Shown: in pieces, positions 37,401 through 52,400 of the stretch
Numbering within the stretch: position 1 is the first letter of the stretch
Layout of the letters: every line of letters begins with the position of its first letter
Origin: Hymenolepis diminuta
Taxonomy: Eukaryota; Platyhelminthes; Cestoda; Cyclophyllidea; Hymenolepididae
DNA length: 64,000 bases
Direction: 5' to 3'
Assembly (NCBI GenBank): GCA_900708905.1
Contig: CAADRB010000032.1
Coordinates: 526,698-590,697 of the forward strand
The notes under the pieces: model-generated
Database searches by the model: none
The model's input: the letters and a program-made list of their open reading frames with translations, nothing else
What the model was told of the DNA's origin: nothing
Made by a program: the position numbers and the translations under genes

Positions 37401-40400
37401 GAAATTAGTCATTTTCCATTACAAAGTAGTAATTAGCATTGAGGCAACGTTATAAAGTAATTTTAGGAGTCCTGTTTCGTATTGAATTACCAAGATTTGC
37501 ATTGAGTAAATGATCTTTTCACGAGCAGGATGGCTAGTATAATGAAATAGAATAGTAAAAAAACACGATTCTTCTTGTAAGATACTATTGAATTTAGGAT
37601 TTCTCCGTGAAATTGGGAAAATATCTACTTAGAATGTGCGCTTGTGATACAGTGGCTAACATGCTTGTCTGTGAAGTACGAGGTCACAGGTTCATTGATG
37701 GGATTAACCACAAACTGATGAAATCTGACTATTAAAGAGGAATTCGAGATCCGCATCAGATGTGACCCCTCCATCCAGGATAAAGCTTTCCTTTAGTGGC
37801 TTTGGGAATTATTTAGTTTAAATGAATACCCTACGTATGTTTGCTTAATAGTGTTTAAGAGTCATTTCAGGGCGTTAAAAATGTTTTATTTGCATGCATT
37901 TGGGTTATTATTGTTAAAAATGACTACTGTAAGCGTGCTAGAGATAAAAGTAGAACTAATAAGACGAAACAAGTCATGATTTTGCTAACCTGCAGTTCTC
38001 CTGATCTAAATCTGGCACATCGGCAATTAGTGATTGCATGGCATGCTCATGATATTAGCTGATTTAGATTATTTTCATGCGTTCCCAACTGTCTTAACGG
38101 TCATTTCCATTATCGGTTTATTTACAAACCTTTTCCTATGTGAATAAAGAGCGAGATGGTCGTACCCCTTATCCAACATCAGTCCCGTTTTCCCCATTAC
38201 TTGAGGTTTGAACGAATCGGGACTAATGGTTAAGGTGGTCATAAGTGATAAAATCCAAGTCTCACAAGATATGATTAGAATAAATTTTGTGGAGGTTGAT
38301 AGAAATGGTGCAGAATATGCAGAACGCTCATTTGACGAACAGACTCGACAACATGAGTGACCGAACATAAAGCCACTTATGTCAAGTTATTCTATGAAGG
38401 GTTTTTATTAACGATTTAATATGGGTCAAAATAGGTCGCTACATGTGCATGATTTCTTCACATTTTTAAAAATTGAAGGTGTTAATACGGGAAAATAGAA
38501 ATGAGTTATAGGTATTCCTCTACATGGTGTATTTATGCCTCATGATTTACCATGATTGATAGGACTATTATGTTCTGCTGAGAAAAAGATGTATTCATGT
38601 GGTACATCACATTTCTGAAACGTGAAGACTGACATGAAATTAAGAATGCATTAAGGGGCTAATGTAATGATGCTTTATCTTCTTTAATGTATTTATTCCT
38701 CATAAAGTTCCATAATTTATAAGACTACGGTGCATTTATCACCAACATTATTCTGTTTTGAAAAAGTGTGTGTAGATATGTTAGCGCTAACTTTGTTGCA
38801 ATTTTGCGCTCCTTGCTGAAGGATTATCATGTATTAGCAACGAAATCGGCATTCGACACTTCCATAAAACGCGCTCCTTATGTAGCATTGCAGACAACAA
38901 TATCAAATCACTTATCGTGCATTATACTTTAGTATTTATTCGCCTTGGGTGGTGAGACTTCGACACCGCTTGCTGCTGACTTAGTGTCAGAGAGATCGGT
39001 CTAGTGGGAACTGCTTACAGAGGGAACGCGTCTGGTCCAGTTCATATAGTTTTATTATACTGTCTTAGATAGAATTTATTACGTGGTCTGACACTGAGAG
39101 CTCGGATGCCGCAGTTATCACTTTGGTGCCAAATGCAGCCCATTAGGTTAAAACCGAAAGACTGATTTGATTACGTTTTTTTACTCTAGGTAATGAAAAT
39201 GTGGTTTCTTGGTAAATACATTGGCAAGAAAGGAAAAAGTATTGGAAAATTATACTTTTACTTTTATTTCTCATTCGTACGTGACGAAATTTTCGCCTGG
39301 GTTATCATCTTGTGCTGGTGGGAAAGAAAGTACATAGACGTTTTTTTGACTCCTCGTAATTGTATGCCAGGGCAATAAATTAGGTGTTATTATTAGCTAT
39401 GGCACGGGTAAAGACTTTTACAAGTCTTAATCATGGGATAGCATCTGAACAATGGGAATGAAAAAATATTAAACAAGGGAAGGAGCCAGCAGTAGTTTGA
39501 TGATAGTCAGAACATTAATTTAATTCGAAGGCATTGAGTTGTTCTTATTTTCAAATGGAGAGAGTTAAATTTGTGATGTAGTAGAGTTTAGTCTTCATTA
39601 TTAGACTCTATGTCCCATGTTCATTATATTCAGAGTTTGTTGACCGGCTTATCTATTGCCGTAACTGGTCATATCACCCCGATTTGTTTGTCTTTCTAAT
39701 ATTAAGGGCATACAGTGAAATCCATAAAACACTTCTAATGTACGAATTTGTTTATCTAATTTTCTTTATCTTTGTAAATACTCCTAAAGCCCTATTCGAT
39801 GAAAAGTACGTCATATTTTACCTCTCTCTAAGATACAAAAGGAAAAATAGGGTCGCTTAACTCTATTTTGTGTTAGATTTCTACTATATAAGTTCTAAAT
39901 GGAGACTGAAAACAAAGGTGATCGCTCAAAATTTCTCCAATAAGGGGTTTTAAATTGCGTAGGTCAATGTAACGGTTGCATTAATCGATAAGGGATGTGG
40001 AGGGTAGTAATCACTTGCATACGAAATCAATAAACAAACTCAGGCAGTGGTTGTCTGGTCCATTGCCATAGATAGCGCATGTCAATCAATCCCCGAAGAT
40101 CGGAAAAATGATATGATCTCGACCTCAGTATCCAGCTATATTTGTACCAATAATCACGTAAAGACATCGATTATCAGACATGACTGACATCAAATGAAGG
40201 GTCGCTTAGTATCAAACCCTAATTTAATTATCAATAACTTATGGCAGTTTCCCGGCCACCTCCATAATTATCTAGTCACATAAGTGATTTGACTTATTTC
40301 TTCTGTGGCCTCGGCCCCGATCCACATTACTTTATTATAAAAACACATGGGGATGAATCAGAGGACGAAACATCATTTAGCTCCCAACGCTCATCTTGGG

Positions 40401-43400
40401 TAGAGAAGTAGCAGCATTATAAAACCTCCCTGGTGGGGAATTCGAACTCAGCCGTTTCTTTTATTAGTCAGACTCGACCATTATGGTTGGCCATTCTGCC
40501 CATTGGGTGTTAAACGATGGTTATTGAACCTGTAACCTCTGATCTCGCATAGCCTTCTACTGATTGTATCTCACTCGCACCATACAAATGCACTCATAGT
40601 GATAGTAGTAATTTTAAACCTTAATCCTAAAGTCGCTCAGTTTTCAAAATAAGGGACTATTTTTTATTCCAATTTACAATCAAACTTTGTCATAAAGAGC
40701 ATGGTTAGTTGTATTAATTCAGTCAGTTATGTGCCATTATTGATAAATAAATTTGAGGAGAATTTCTCTACACGTATATATGCTTGTTAATTAGAAAAAT
40801 CGTCCCCGATTAATTTGATTCTAGCTTATTTTTATGATCAAAATTTAGTTGTATTTTGTGGTAATTGTAGTTATTTAGTAGAAGACATTTAGGCGGTTGA
40901 TTAAAAACTACCAAAAATTACTCCGGTCATCTCAAGTTCCCTATATTGCTTTCTATGGCTTTAGACAATGAAATTACCTTTTGTTTTTTGCCTTCAGCGG
41001 TATCGTCTTCACCTTCCTTTTCTCCACTCTTCTAATGATCGTCTGCACAGTGATCTTCTTGTCTGCCGGTTTAGTTCAAACTGAGGTTTGTCGCTACGTC
41101 ACTGACCGCTATCCTAATGGACCCGCTGTGTTTGATGACACTGTCGAAGCTTTCTTCGCGTCCCTCAAGTCGGTGGGAGTAGCCAACGTCAGACCTTTCT
41201 CTACCCTGTTGACTCGATGTGCTAATGAAAGTCTTGTGGATTCTCTTGGAGATGAAGCTGTCGGAATAATGGTTTCAGATAACGTAAGTCACTCCTCACT
41301 CGCTCCCTCTCTTCCCGTCATCCATTCCATTCTTTAATGCCTTATTCTAGAATCCTTCATATACAACTTTTGTAAGATGGCCGTAATTTTGAAGTACCTC
41401 TTACTGCTAATTTGAATGTTCGTTATATTTGTATATTAATCGAAAACCTTTTTTTTCACACTAAGATCTGAATTACCAGAGCGAAGTATCTCAAAAAAGG
41501 GAAAGTAAGAGGAAGACTGAAACTTCTTTTACAGCTTGATATCAGAATACTGCTTGATCGAAGAAGAATACATAGCTCATACTCTGTATTCTACATTTTT
41601 GGTTGAGTAGAAAAACAGTAAAGCTGTTGCTAATGCAATTAATGGTGGTGGCTTTAGTTTTAATTGATAAAAATCTTAATTATAACAAGAATACGAATAC
41701 CATTGTCGATAGTAACATTGAAGAGCCATTTGCATTTTTTTTCGTTATCGCATTTTACAATCCAGTTCAAATTCTTCTGACTGCAGAAAAAGGCCTACAC
41801 CCGGAACTGACCAAATTTTTAAAAAATTGGCTAGCTTTTCTGACACTCGTTTAAAGGCCCATATTTAACTCTTCTGAAATGTAACTTTACTCCTATCATT
41901 GCTCTTCATTGAGCGAGTTCATGTTTAAAAATATCGAACTCCTTCTCTAGGACACTCTCGACTGCAGTAGTCAAACATTTTTACTAAATCGATATATTGT
42001 GTATCATTACACATTTGGTTGTATGTTAGGTCGCAGTATCTTATACCATTATTTTCTGTCTTTAAATACCCTAACCTAATTTTTACTTCATTCTGCGTTA
42101 ATTCATTTTGAAGTCTGTAAGCTCTTCTACATCTTTCTACACCAATCTTTACCTAGTCATTTTTTGAAAATTGACCGACGGCCAAAGTGAATACACGAAT
42201 TCGCCCTCTCTTGCATTCTATTTCATCATTTTGTTTGTTGGTGGATGAAATTATGAAATACCGCGATTTATGTAATTCCTTTTTGGGTTCAAAAATATTT
42301 AAACAGTTTTTATGGATTTATTAAATAAACATGTTTGGAGTCTTCATATTTTGAAAGATCAGTCTGAGAACTCATGGGGTTTAGTATAGGGATAGATAAG
42401 AAAAAGTTGTGCAAATATTAAAATTTGGACTAAAATATGGTTTTTTGATAAGGAGGGAAGACTTTAGCCATCTGAAGTCTTTTCATTTGATTGATATTCT
42501 AGCTATCGAAACATGTTCATCGATTTCCCTTATACGGCCACAAACATCATTTTTTCTTGGGACAAAGACAAACTTTTCTCTATATGACTTTCTGCATATT
42601 TTTTTTAATGAAAATGTTTTCCATTTTTCATTTGATTTAAGCGAAGATTGATAAAAAGAGTAAATATCGAAAATCACTCTGTAAACTAACTCGACTCTCA
42701 GGTCATTCTTTTTCACTAAAGGCTATTCAAAAGAACTATATATTTCCAATTTGATCATGGAAATATTATTATCTCCTTCCACCTGATGTTGCTAACCAAT
42801 AATGTCTCACTCTTCATACTTACAATGACTTTTTTGTTTTGGAACTCCAGTTTAGAAAGGTATGTTGGTTATTAGAAATACTGCATTTTTTCCTAACCCA
42901 CTGGTTTACTAAATTCACCACTATGATTCATTTTAAACTCACTAAATATCTCAAGCTGATTTATGCCGACAGCTGGCCCAAGGTGTTTAGATGCTCGACT
43001 TGATTTAAATTATTTTGTTTTTTTGCGTTTTTTTAGTCAATCAACAGTTTTCTGGAGAGTATTCTGCGAACATTCAATGGAGTTGATTTGATCAGCCCTC
43101 TGAGAAAAACCGCCGTGGATACTCTCAACAAGCTTAATGAAGTCCGAGATCTTCAACGCTATGATTTCTCTCAGGCCCTGCAAAAGGTAATGACTTAAAA
43201 TTTTCCCTCGACATATTTCTATTTGTGATTGGCTTTAAATTTGGTTTGAACAACCTGAAAAGGGAAAAAACAGAAAGTGAGTGCGAAACATTTGTGCAGA
43301 GTTTAACGAAGTGCCTTTGAATGTTGATATATCCTCTATTTAGTATTGAAATCGTTTAATATTCAAACGCTTTAATAGAGTGCATACATATGGCTTTAGT

Positions 43401-46400
43401 TCATTTTTACCCTGAGTGTATCGTAGTTGAATTGCCGTTGTTTTCCATGCGAAAATTATTACTGAATAAAACTGCGTTCCTAAATGTTTTAATAAACCCT
43501 TTGATACGGTCAGAAGAGCACTCGCAAGAATAAGGCTTAAGATAAATAGGCGTAATCTGCAAAGATACCTAGACAAACTTTAGGAAAATGGAAGTCTTAA
43601 TAGCTTACTATGTAAATAACTTTGGAATCTACCGCCCTCTCTCGCTTGAGTACGGGAAAAATTGTCTTGTTCGAAAATGACTACCAATTATTTATTATTA
43701 AAATATCCCAATGGGCTCCTTTTTCCAATGTCTGAAGGCGCTCTACCTTTCGTTAACCTAATGATGTTAAATATACCGATACAAGCTTTCGTAGATAACT
43801 GACTCTGCCACCATCATTAAAAAACTGTTCTACTGTTCTTTCCTACTGTGAATGATTGTCTGACAATGCGATTATTTTTGTAAAGTACAACTACTTTGAC
43901 ACTCGCAATGTTAAAACCATCAATCCCCTTTGCTCAAAGTTTTCACTAGAAAATGTTGGGATGCAGTTGACTTAGAGGAAGAAGGCAGAATTATAGTCAC
44001 TCCAGCATTCATTTTACTTTAATAAATACCCTTTATATGAATGTGTTTTCATATAACCGCCCCTTTGATGGTCAATCTACTGTCTGGATGTATGATATCC
44101 GGGCCAACAAGCACGTACATATTGATTAGGCTGATAGATCTCTGAGGGACTGTGAACTGGTCATTACACGCCAACACACAATCTTCGACCTTGAAATATT
44201 TTAGTCGACATCTTACTGCCTAATGGAAGTGTATTACCAACACTTGGAGGCAGTAGATTTTGTTAGCCGATTTCTCATCATTTATCGGGTGAAATACGTA
44301 TGACATGTTTACCGAGTCCGCTGGTTTTTTGGGATCATTAGAAAAAAGGGGAAACATGTTAAATTGGGATCTGTGCATGTGTTAAAATAAGATCATATTC
44401 AATCGGATGTTAAATAAGAAACATTTCTTGCTCCATTCATAAGTGTTTATAGGTTAGCATTTTAAACATATCTTCAGTCTATTTACCTATGGAAGTTTAG
44501 TGATCCTATTTCCTACCTATGATTAATTGTCCGTTTGATAAGTTAATTTTTTGTATTGCTAATGTGAATTGGACATGATGTATAGCCTTAAATATTACAA
44601 TTACCAAACGGAGAAGAAAGTAAACTATGAAAATTTCTGTCTTGAAAAGTAATTTCATCTCTAGAGCTAGGGTTACAATTTGCACCACTTTGTCCTTAAC
44701 ACCCTCAGAGTACTTAAGAAGTTCATTTCTCTTTTTTTGAGAGGGGAGAGGGGACATTTGAACTGATTTTCGTGAACGGAAATTTGAAATCTCTTGCAGT
44801 TTCCCGATTACATATTTCACGATCGAGTTTGAAGTTGTCTAACGCCAGTAGAAAGCTAAAATCTAAAAATGTGCGAGTTTGGAGGAGGGGTAATTGTACT
44901 ACTCCCATCTTCATTTTAGCAGAGCGTTTAGCAGACATTAGCTCATATTTACAGCTTTAAAACCAGCTGTTATTCCAATTCGCCGCTCTAATCTTATTTT
45001 CTACCCCGTTCTGTGCATAATTAATGCCTCTGCTCGTAAGATTTTCACTGATTTCCCACTCTGTGTAGCATCTGTGTTTGTCGGCATTTCTCTATTAATT
45101 AGACAATTTTTCAGATAACTAGTCTCAAGATGCCACCTGTTATACATTTTCTAATATAAGCGTTATCTAACATGATCTCCCTCCTATCTTATGAGAAGGA
45201 TAGTAACTTACCTTTATTTCTCTGTACCTTATTGGCACTTCCTAGCCTGGAACCCCCTGCTGCAGTGTGCATTCAATTTGTATCATTTTATGGATATAGT
45301 AGGATATCCACTTGCTAAGATAAATTATTTATGACTGTGATAAACCGGCGAATTACTTTTGACAAAACTTTTGGTCAAGATCTGAAAAAATATGGCCTAA
45401 TCATGCGGAAACTCGCTCGTTCCAAAAGCGCTAGCGTCTGTTATCAGATGGCTTATTTCTTTACAATTATTGACTTAAATATCTTATATGTTCAGGTTAG
45501 ATATTCTTTTAACAAGTTTGCATTAGTCTTTGTTTTACTGTATTTCTTTCCCTGAAGGAATATTTACAATTTTGGCATATTTTTTGTGTAAAGAGTTTTG
45601 CGCACTTTGCAACTTGCCATGTTGACTAAAAGATCGATGTTGTTGGATCACATTTCGTCGAATCCATTTTTCTTATCCCTTTTACATGGGGACATTTTTA
45701 CTAGATCGATCGCAATTGTTAACTTGGAGAGAGTTTCGCATTTGATGCCTTTCATTTGTGAAAAATACGGCGGCTTAATTAGCATTCAGACGTAGCTATT
45801 TACTTCTAAAGATAGACCTAATCACTAGACAGCGATCGACGTGTGTCCTAACATTTTCGCCCATGATTTTAAATGCTATTTGCCTATGCTGCATCAAATA
45901 ATCTGTTACACATAGATTAGTACCGGAAACACGTTTTTCCCTCTCTCCTTGCATTTCCTTCGGCAGCATAACATTTGACAAAATTAGACATTTTTCAATT
46001 CTCATTGGTTCGTCAAGGTGATCTGTCTTCTATTATCTCATTGGCTATTCACGTCAGAGCTCAAATATCGGCCCTTATTTCCGTGGGGACCAATCGAAAT
46101 GACCTCCACTTGCTGGTAGCTAAATATTTCAAATTTCACAAAATTAAGTGAATAAGTTATCAGATAACTACGGAAAAGCGAAAACAAGTTTTAGTTAAAT
46201 CCTAAGATAAAGAGGGCATAAATAAAAAGATCTTTTCTTTGATATAAGCTTTGGATGAATGAGGGTGATAAGGTTTCTTCATTTGCTCTTTGTAAACGCG
46301 GTTACTTAGCTACTTGCTCTCAACGCTCAGTTTACTACATTTCTCCACTATGAACTCAGTGAAAATCACTTTTTATGATTTAATAAATCAGTCATCTTCA

Positions 46401-49400
46401 TTTTATTTTCTTTCAAAATAGACAAGTGAGAGACTGACAGAAATCTCGGATTTTGAAGCTTATATAACTCAACTGGAAAGTCTTGACATTGTAAGTCATA
46501 CTTCTCAAATGCATATCTTGTTCCAATTTTCCCTGTTCCTTTTAAGTTCTATCTTCCTCGACGTAGGAGAACCTGAAAGACCCGATCATGATACTAAAAG
46601 AAACCGTCAGTTCTTTGACAATCCGCATGGATAGTCCTATCCGCCAACTCTATGCTGATCTTCAGTCCATTCGTGGAACTTACAACCAACTGGCTGAGGA
46701 GTTAAATAGCTTTTCCTCTGAACTGGACCGTACTGTGCCAACTGTAAGCTATTTGCATTCTTTATTATTTATGGCCTACACACTGCAACAGTAGCTACCT
46801 TTTTAGAAATTTAATTCTTAATCTAGCCATGGACGATTTTGTTTTAACCGGGGTCAGATNNNNNNNNNNNNNNNNNNNNNNNNNNNNNNNNNNNNNNNNN
46901 NNNNNNNNNAACCGTCAATTTTGTTCCCCTATCGATTACGTGCATTTTTCATTTACTGCTTTTAAGTTCATCGACATTCTTCGTAAGTGTATATTCTGAA
47001 GATAAGCCAGTGATTACAAACAAAGGTGTATGATATGGAGCTCAATATTCTTTGTTGAACTGACGGAATTCTTTAAATATTTACTTCGTTTTATATCATT
47101 ACGTATTGTTCTATACATTAAGGGTCGAATTCTCAACTGGAAGACTTTAATTGCACATATAGTTATCTTTAGATTAATAATAATATTTAACGTCCTTATT
47201 AATATGTTGCGGCTATCTATGTGCTGACGCCAGCTATCACTATCTGTACAGATTTTTCTCCCAGTTTCATACATCTGCCCATAAAGTATAGACTAAAAAG
47301 TACAAATTTCATCAAGACTCCGTTGTCTCAATTCACTTGTCTGCCATTTTTTACACTTGGTTTAGATTCCCATTTTCTTACTCTTTCACATTTTAATTCC
47401 CATTCTCATTTCTTTCGCTCAATTCTTATACTTCTGATTTGAGAATGGACGGCTGTCGTCATGTAACCGTACTAATATCTATAATATTGTTCAGGATTTA
47501 ACTTAACATTAGCAGAGCCGCATTCTCTTTCCCGTTAATTACTGAGTCTAAGCAAGATTTCCCCGAATTTATCTCTAGTTTCTTTTTACTTTGGACTGAT
47601 TTTTTCACATATTTCGATTTTGAATACCCAATTGTATACATGATTTTGAAATTCATCAGTTCACATCTAATACTTTAAATATTGGCCCTTGAAGTGATAA
47701 ATTAACTAGAGTGATCAACATTAGGTTTTAGAATTGCTCCATCTGTTGATAGTTCCGTATTTTTGATATTTATTGGAAGGTTTGTTTTGTGATCTACATA
47801 TTTCGTTATCTTTAGGGAAATGTTCGATACTTTTAATGATTATTTCGTCTTTTACGGTGGCAATTTTTCTCTTCTTGGAGATGTTTGGTAAGGTTATCTT
47901 TCTCGACTAATGTTTTCTGTTTTTCCTCTTCTGAATTTGCAAACAGAACAACCTCCAAGATAACAGGTCAATTGTAATCGGCTCCTTCAATCTATAAATC
48001 AGTAGTTCACGTTTTCCCAAAAAGAGCATAATTAGAATTGCTCTAGTTCGAACTCTCTACCTAGCCCTTTATTGTACTACAATCCTATCGTTTTAGCCCA
48101 CGATTAATATCCATGTTTCACAAATTGTCGCGAATTTTTGCACATTTAATACTAATATATCCTCTTAATTTTTAATCCCCTCAATTTGCCTGCTTGTGGC
48201 GGTCCATCTGCAATCTTTCAACGGCTCTTTGTCTCCTCCCCTTCCTATCCCAATACGTGCGCCTCCATTGGTCGGCTCTACTCAAGCCTCCTATGATTGG
48301 TCTGACGATTTAGTTATCATGTTACCTTGCCCTTACAGTCGCTCCATCTACCGCCGCTTTTTGTCTGTCTTTGAAATTGAGTCATAGGTTGGACTTATTC
48401 TATTACTAGCGTCTGCCATTTTCGGAAGCTTTGTGTGACCATGTTTAGGAAGGGTCAATATTCGCACAATCATCGTGATCTATCGATTGACGATATTCAC
48501 TAGTTTGTAATTTCGCTATGATATTTCAGAAGGGAAATATGTAACTATCTGTATTCGATTTATCCAACTAAGATATCCTTTTCCTTTAGTTATAAAGATA
48601 ATTTTGTTTGAAAGTAGTATTTTGACTTAATTTCAAAATATCCTAGGCTAGATAACGCTTCCTTAGAGTTCTATAAAGGGACTTTTTCCCCTATCTCAAT
48701 TACATTGCTAGTCTGGTTTGACCAAATTTTAATTGGAAATAATTGCAAAGAAATTGATTACGATTTCATTCAAACTTGAAGTAGTGATTTTCATTTTCCG
48801 ATATGACACGCATCCTCTGATTTGTTTGTCGCTGCTTTGTTTGAGCTTCTGTTTCAAATGTTGCATTTGAGTGTCAAGTCAAATAAATCACGTCAGTTTA
48901 ATCTGACTTTGATGAACTACTAAATTGTTCCTTGTTTGCGAAGCAATTAAAGTATCGTTTCAAGCGTAATCGCATTAAATATGGGAGTAGTCATCTCATA
49001 TACACTCCATTGGATGTTGCATTGAAAATCCTTCATTTAGCTCTTGCTAGTTCTATATCAAATGGATTATAACCTTATTATAAATATGCAGCTTCTAATT
49101 TTTAAAAAAATGAAACCAAATCCTATTAGAACGTATTCTAAGGTGTTTTGATTTTATTATAGCTGTTAAACGCATTCAAATTTGTGTGGTTTCCTCAAAA
49201 TATTACAGCTTTATTGAGTTTGTAAAAAAGATTAGAAATGTTCAAAACCAGTAGGTCGATTTTAAGCACATTCAACATCTTTTATTAATTTGTAACCTAG
49301 CATCTGTAAGTCACCTAGAATCGTCGTAGGTTTTGACCAAACTCGTTAATCGGTTGGTTAGGTGAGATTTAATTATTCTATAAAAGAATACGTTTACGTT

Positions 49401-52400
49401 TCTTTGATTCTTATCGGATTTTCCACAGTCAAAAGATATCATAAAATTGGTTAGATATATAATTCGTAGGTGGCAAATAAATCTCTTATTCAAATATACA
49501 GAGCTTTTAAAATATGGTTGTTTGATACAATTTTTATTGATGACAATCTCTGTTAGAATTACTTAATTCGTTCACATGGTTGCATTTATTCCTTCATACA
49601 TGCGTCATTCCCTTATATGTGCGTCCTTGTTTATGTAGATTTTCTATTTGCGGCATAATGATGCTATTTATGTAACACTGTCGCTTCAAAACCAACGAAT
49701 GGATTGACAAATTCATATCATCTTTGAGTCAAGTGTCTATTCTGCTTTCGTCATTTTATTTAATCCTTTCGGATTAACTTGGTCTCACATATTATAAAAA
49801 CAGACTAGGAGCATAGGGGTTTGATTCTATTTGAATTGAGCTCTCATCAATGTAAAAAATGTATTCATACACTTAATACCGATTCTGTTCTAAACGTTCA
49901 TTGAAAGCTTTTCTTCTTGGTTGTTCTGCACGTCTGCATCCGTGTCCCTAAAATTACTGTTACCGTGATATCCGTTTTCATTTGGTTGGGACGCTGTGGC
50001 TTTGATTTTGAACAGGTCTTAACTATTGTGCGTTAGTTATTATTATAACTACTATACTACTATTCAGTTTGGTACAATTCTCTTAAAAGTCCATGCCAAA
50101 CCGAGAGAAGGGAATTTTCTTATTGAGTATGACTACAACCCGAATTCGATGATAAATCAGGCGAAATTTAAGGACGTTGAAATGCTTTCGCCGCCTCATT
50201 CAATATGCCTACAAACTCATTTTCGCCTCCCATCACGACTCAAGTAGATAAGAGTGACTCACCAGGGCTCAACTTATTTTCCCCCATGTTTCTCGTTTTC
50301 TTTCATGCCGCCTTAAATGAGTTTTTGTAGGCCATTTCTGCTGAATGAGAACGATTAAACTTATTACTAATTTCGCAGTTAGGTACTATTAGTGATCAAA
50401 CATTAAATCTTTACCTAACTGTGTCACTTTGAAAACAGATTAATGGTTAATTTGACCCTCTGAAGAGGCGCCTGAGAAATGTTCCTTTAATCTTAAGATG
50501 GTGTAACTTACGCGTCAATTCTCTTTATTGGTCTTTTGCCTTCTATCTTAATTCGTTTAATATTTTCATCTAATCCACTTAAAAGTTAAACCCAATTTTT
50601 CACTTCGTTCAGCAGGTAATTTAATCAATTTAAACTTTGAATTATCGACTTTCCTGCATTATGTAGTTAGACTTTACTAATTAAATATTTTTGACTAACC
50701 AAGTTCAATGCTACTGCCTCTTATTTGTTCTCCCGAAAAATTAATAACTATTATCTAGAGTCAGTTGTTCCAAAAGTTGGTAAAAGCTACGGTTGAGCTA
50801 GTTGATGATTTCTAAGTTGGAGCTCCCTCTGGCGATATTTTTATTAGTGTTCTTTAGGCATTATGTTCCTTTCTAACTAAAATGACGTCATTAATTCACA
50901 TGAAGTCTCTTTTTCACTCAAAAAATGGACATTTTTCTTATCTGGAGTGGCATTTTTCGCTTAGACGGTTCTTGCTGTAATTAATGGTATTACTGAGGCT
51001 TCAGAGAAGAGATTGATTAGATTCTCGAGACTTCTGGATGAAAAATATGCGGAACTGCAAATTGCAAAATATTGAGAACTACATACAAAGATTCAGAGAT
51101 AGCAAACATTAATTAGATCACAGCGTCTTGTTTCAGTTACAATTTTTTGGGTAGATACAAATGGGGATGCCAATCATACTCAATTTTCCTTTCCTGTATG
51201 AGGTTTTCCATGTTTCAACTGCGAGTACCACTGATGACGCACAGTATTAGTTTGTCATGTGGGTATTGTTAGAATATATTGCAGTCAACAATTTATTGGA
51301 GCTATGGTCATCTCTATACAGCTGCTAAGGTTATAAGGAATACACAGACACCTATCATGTTCTTTTCATCTAAGTAACCCTAGTGGCAATCCTTCACTCT
51401 TGTTTTTTTTTATTTATAACTCCTCGAGCTTTCGTTTAGCAGCCGAAAATCATATCATAAATTTCTCTACTTCGATGTTATTGAACTATATGGTTAATTT
51501 TGGAGTGAATTGTGAAATCTGCGCGCCGAAATTCTATATCCTCTATGGGGTAACACGTCATCTTTTTCTCCCTTTTTCAGTGGGCACAATGAAAGCAATG
51601 ACTCAACCGATGATTCACGCGAAGCTTAAATATAGTAACTGGGTTAACTAGTTTCAGAACTTTTTTTACATTCTTTGCAACTCAGTATGATGAAGGTGTA
51701 ATTTAATATCACGTGTTTTCGAGGAAGTTGTTTCAACATTTGTCTCGAACTTGTGAGAGATGGGATTTCATTTTGGGAAACGTTTTTTTTAAATAATGAC
51801 CCAGCCATTAAATTTATTCACACGACTGCATTATTCTAGGTGCGTAAATATCGATTTCGTAATAATTGTTCAGCTGGCTTAAATCTGAGGCCTTATGAAG
51901 TTTCTGCCTTTGAAATGCGTAATTTAGACGTTAAAGTTAAAGCTTCAAAAACCTATTTATAAAATCACTACTTTTCTAATGACTCTTGTTGATCGTCTCG
52001 ATAAATATTTCTTACAGTCAATGACTCTTCGAATAAAGTAATAAGTTGACATTTTTTCTGACTTTCTCTTAATTTCTTTCAAGTTTGATGTTCCAGGGAC
52101 CGTTAAATTATGAATCCTTGCTGTATTGTCCGTACCCTGATACCAAAAACGTTTCTGGTAGATTTGATTTCGGTTTCTTATTCATGTTCCTTATCTCTGA
52201 AATCTTATTTCACATTGTCAAGTCTTCTGTGCCTTTTTTTATACCATCAGTCAAATCACAGAAATTAAAACCCAAACCTTTGTCGAAAAATTGTCTCATC
52301 TAACTTGGTGATTTTCTGACGTAAAATTTTTCTAAAAGCATCATTAGCTTGTTATTTTGCAAACAAAATTCCTGATTATTGTATTTTTTTCATAGCAAAT

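Larger units (their letters stand above)
37373..40997 (+). other. Prominin intron with two SINE copies
   Basis: Phase-2 intron. It holds a + SINE-like copy (37640-37820) and a - copy (40370-40610). A G+C-richer patch at 38940-39130 may be old mobile DNA but I cannot assign it. Confidence 0.5.

Noticed and set aside
41786..41854. Acceptor-like ctgactgcag followed by an open frame in a prominin intron
   Set aside because: No matching phase-0 donor and no resemblance to prominin loops.
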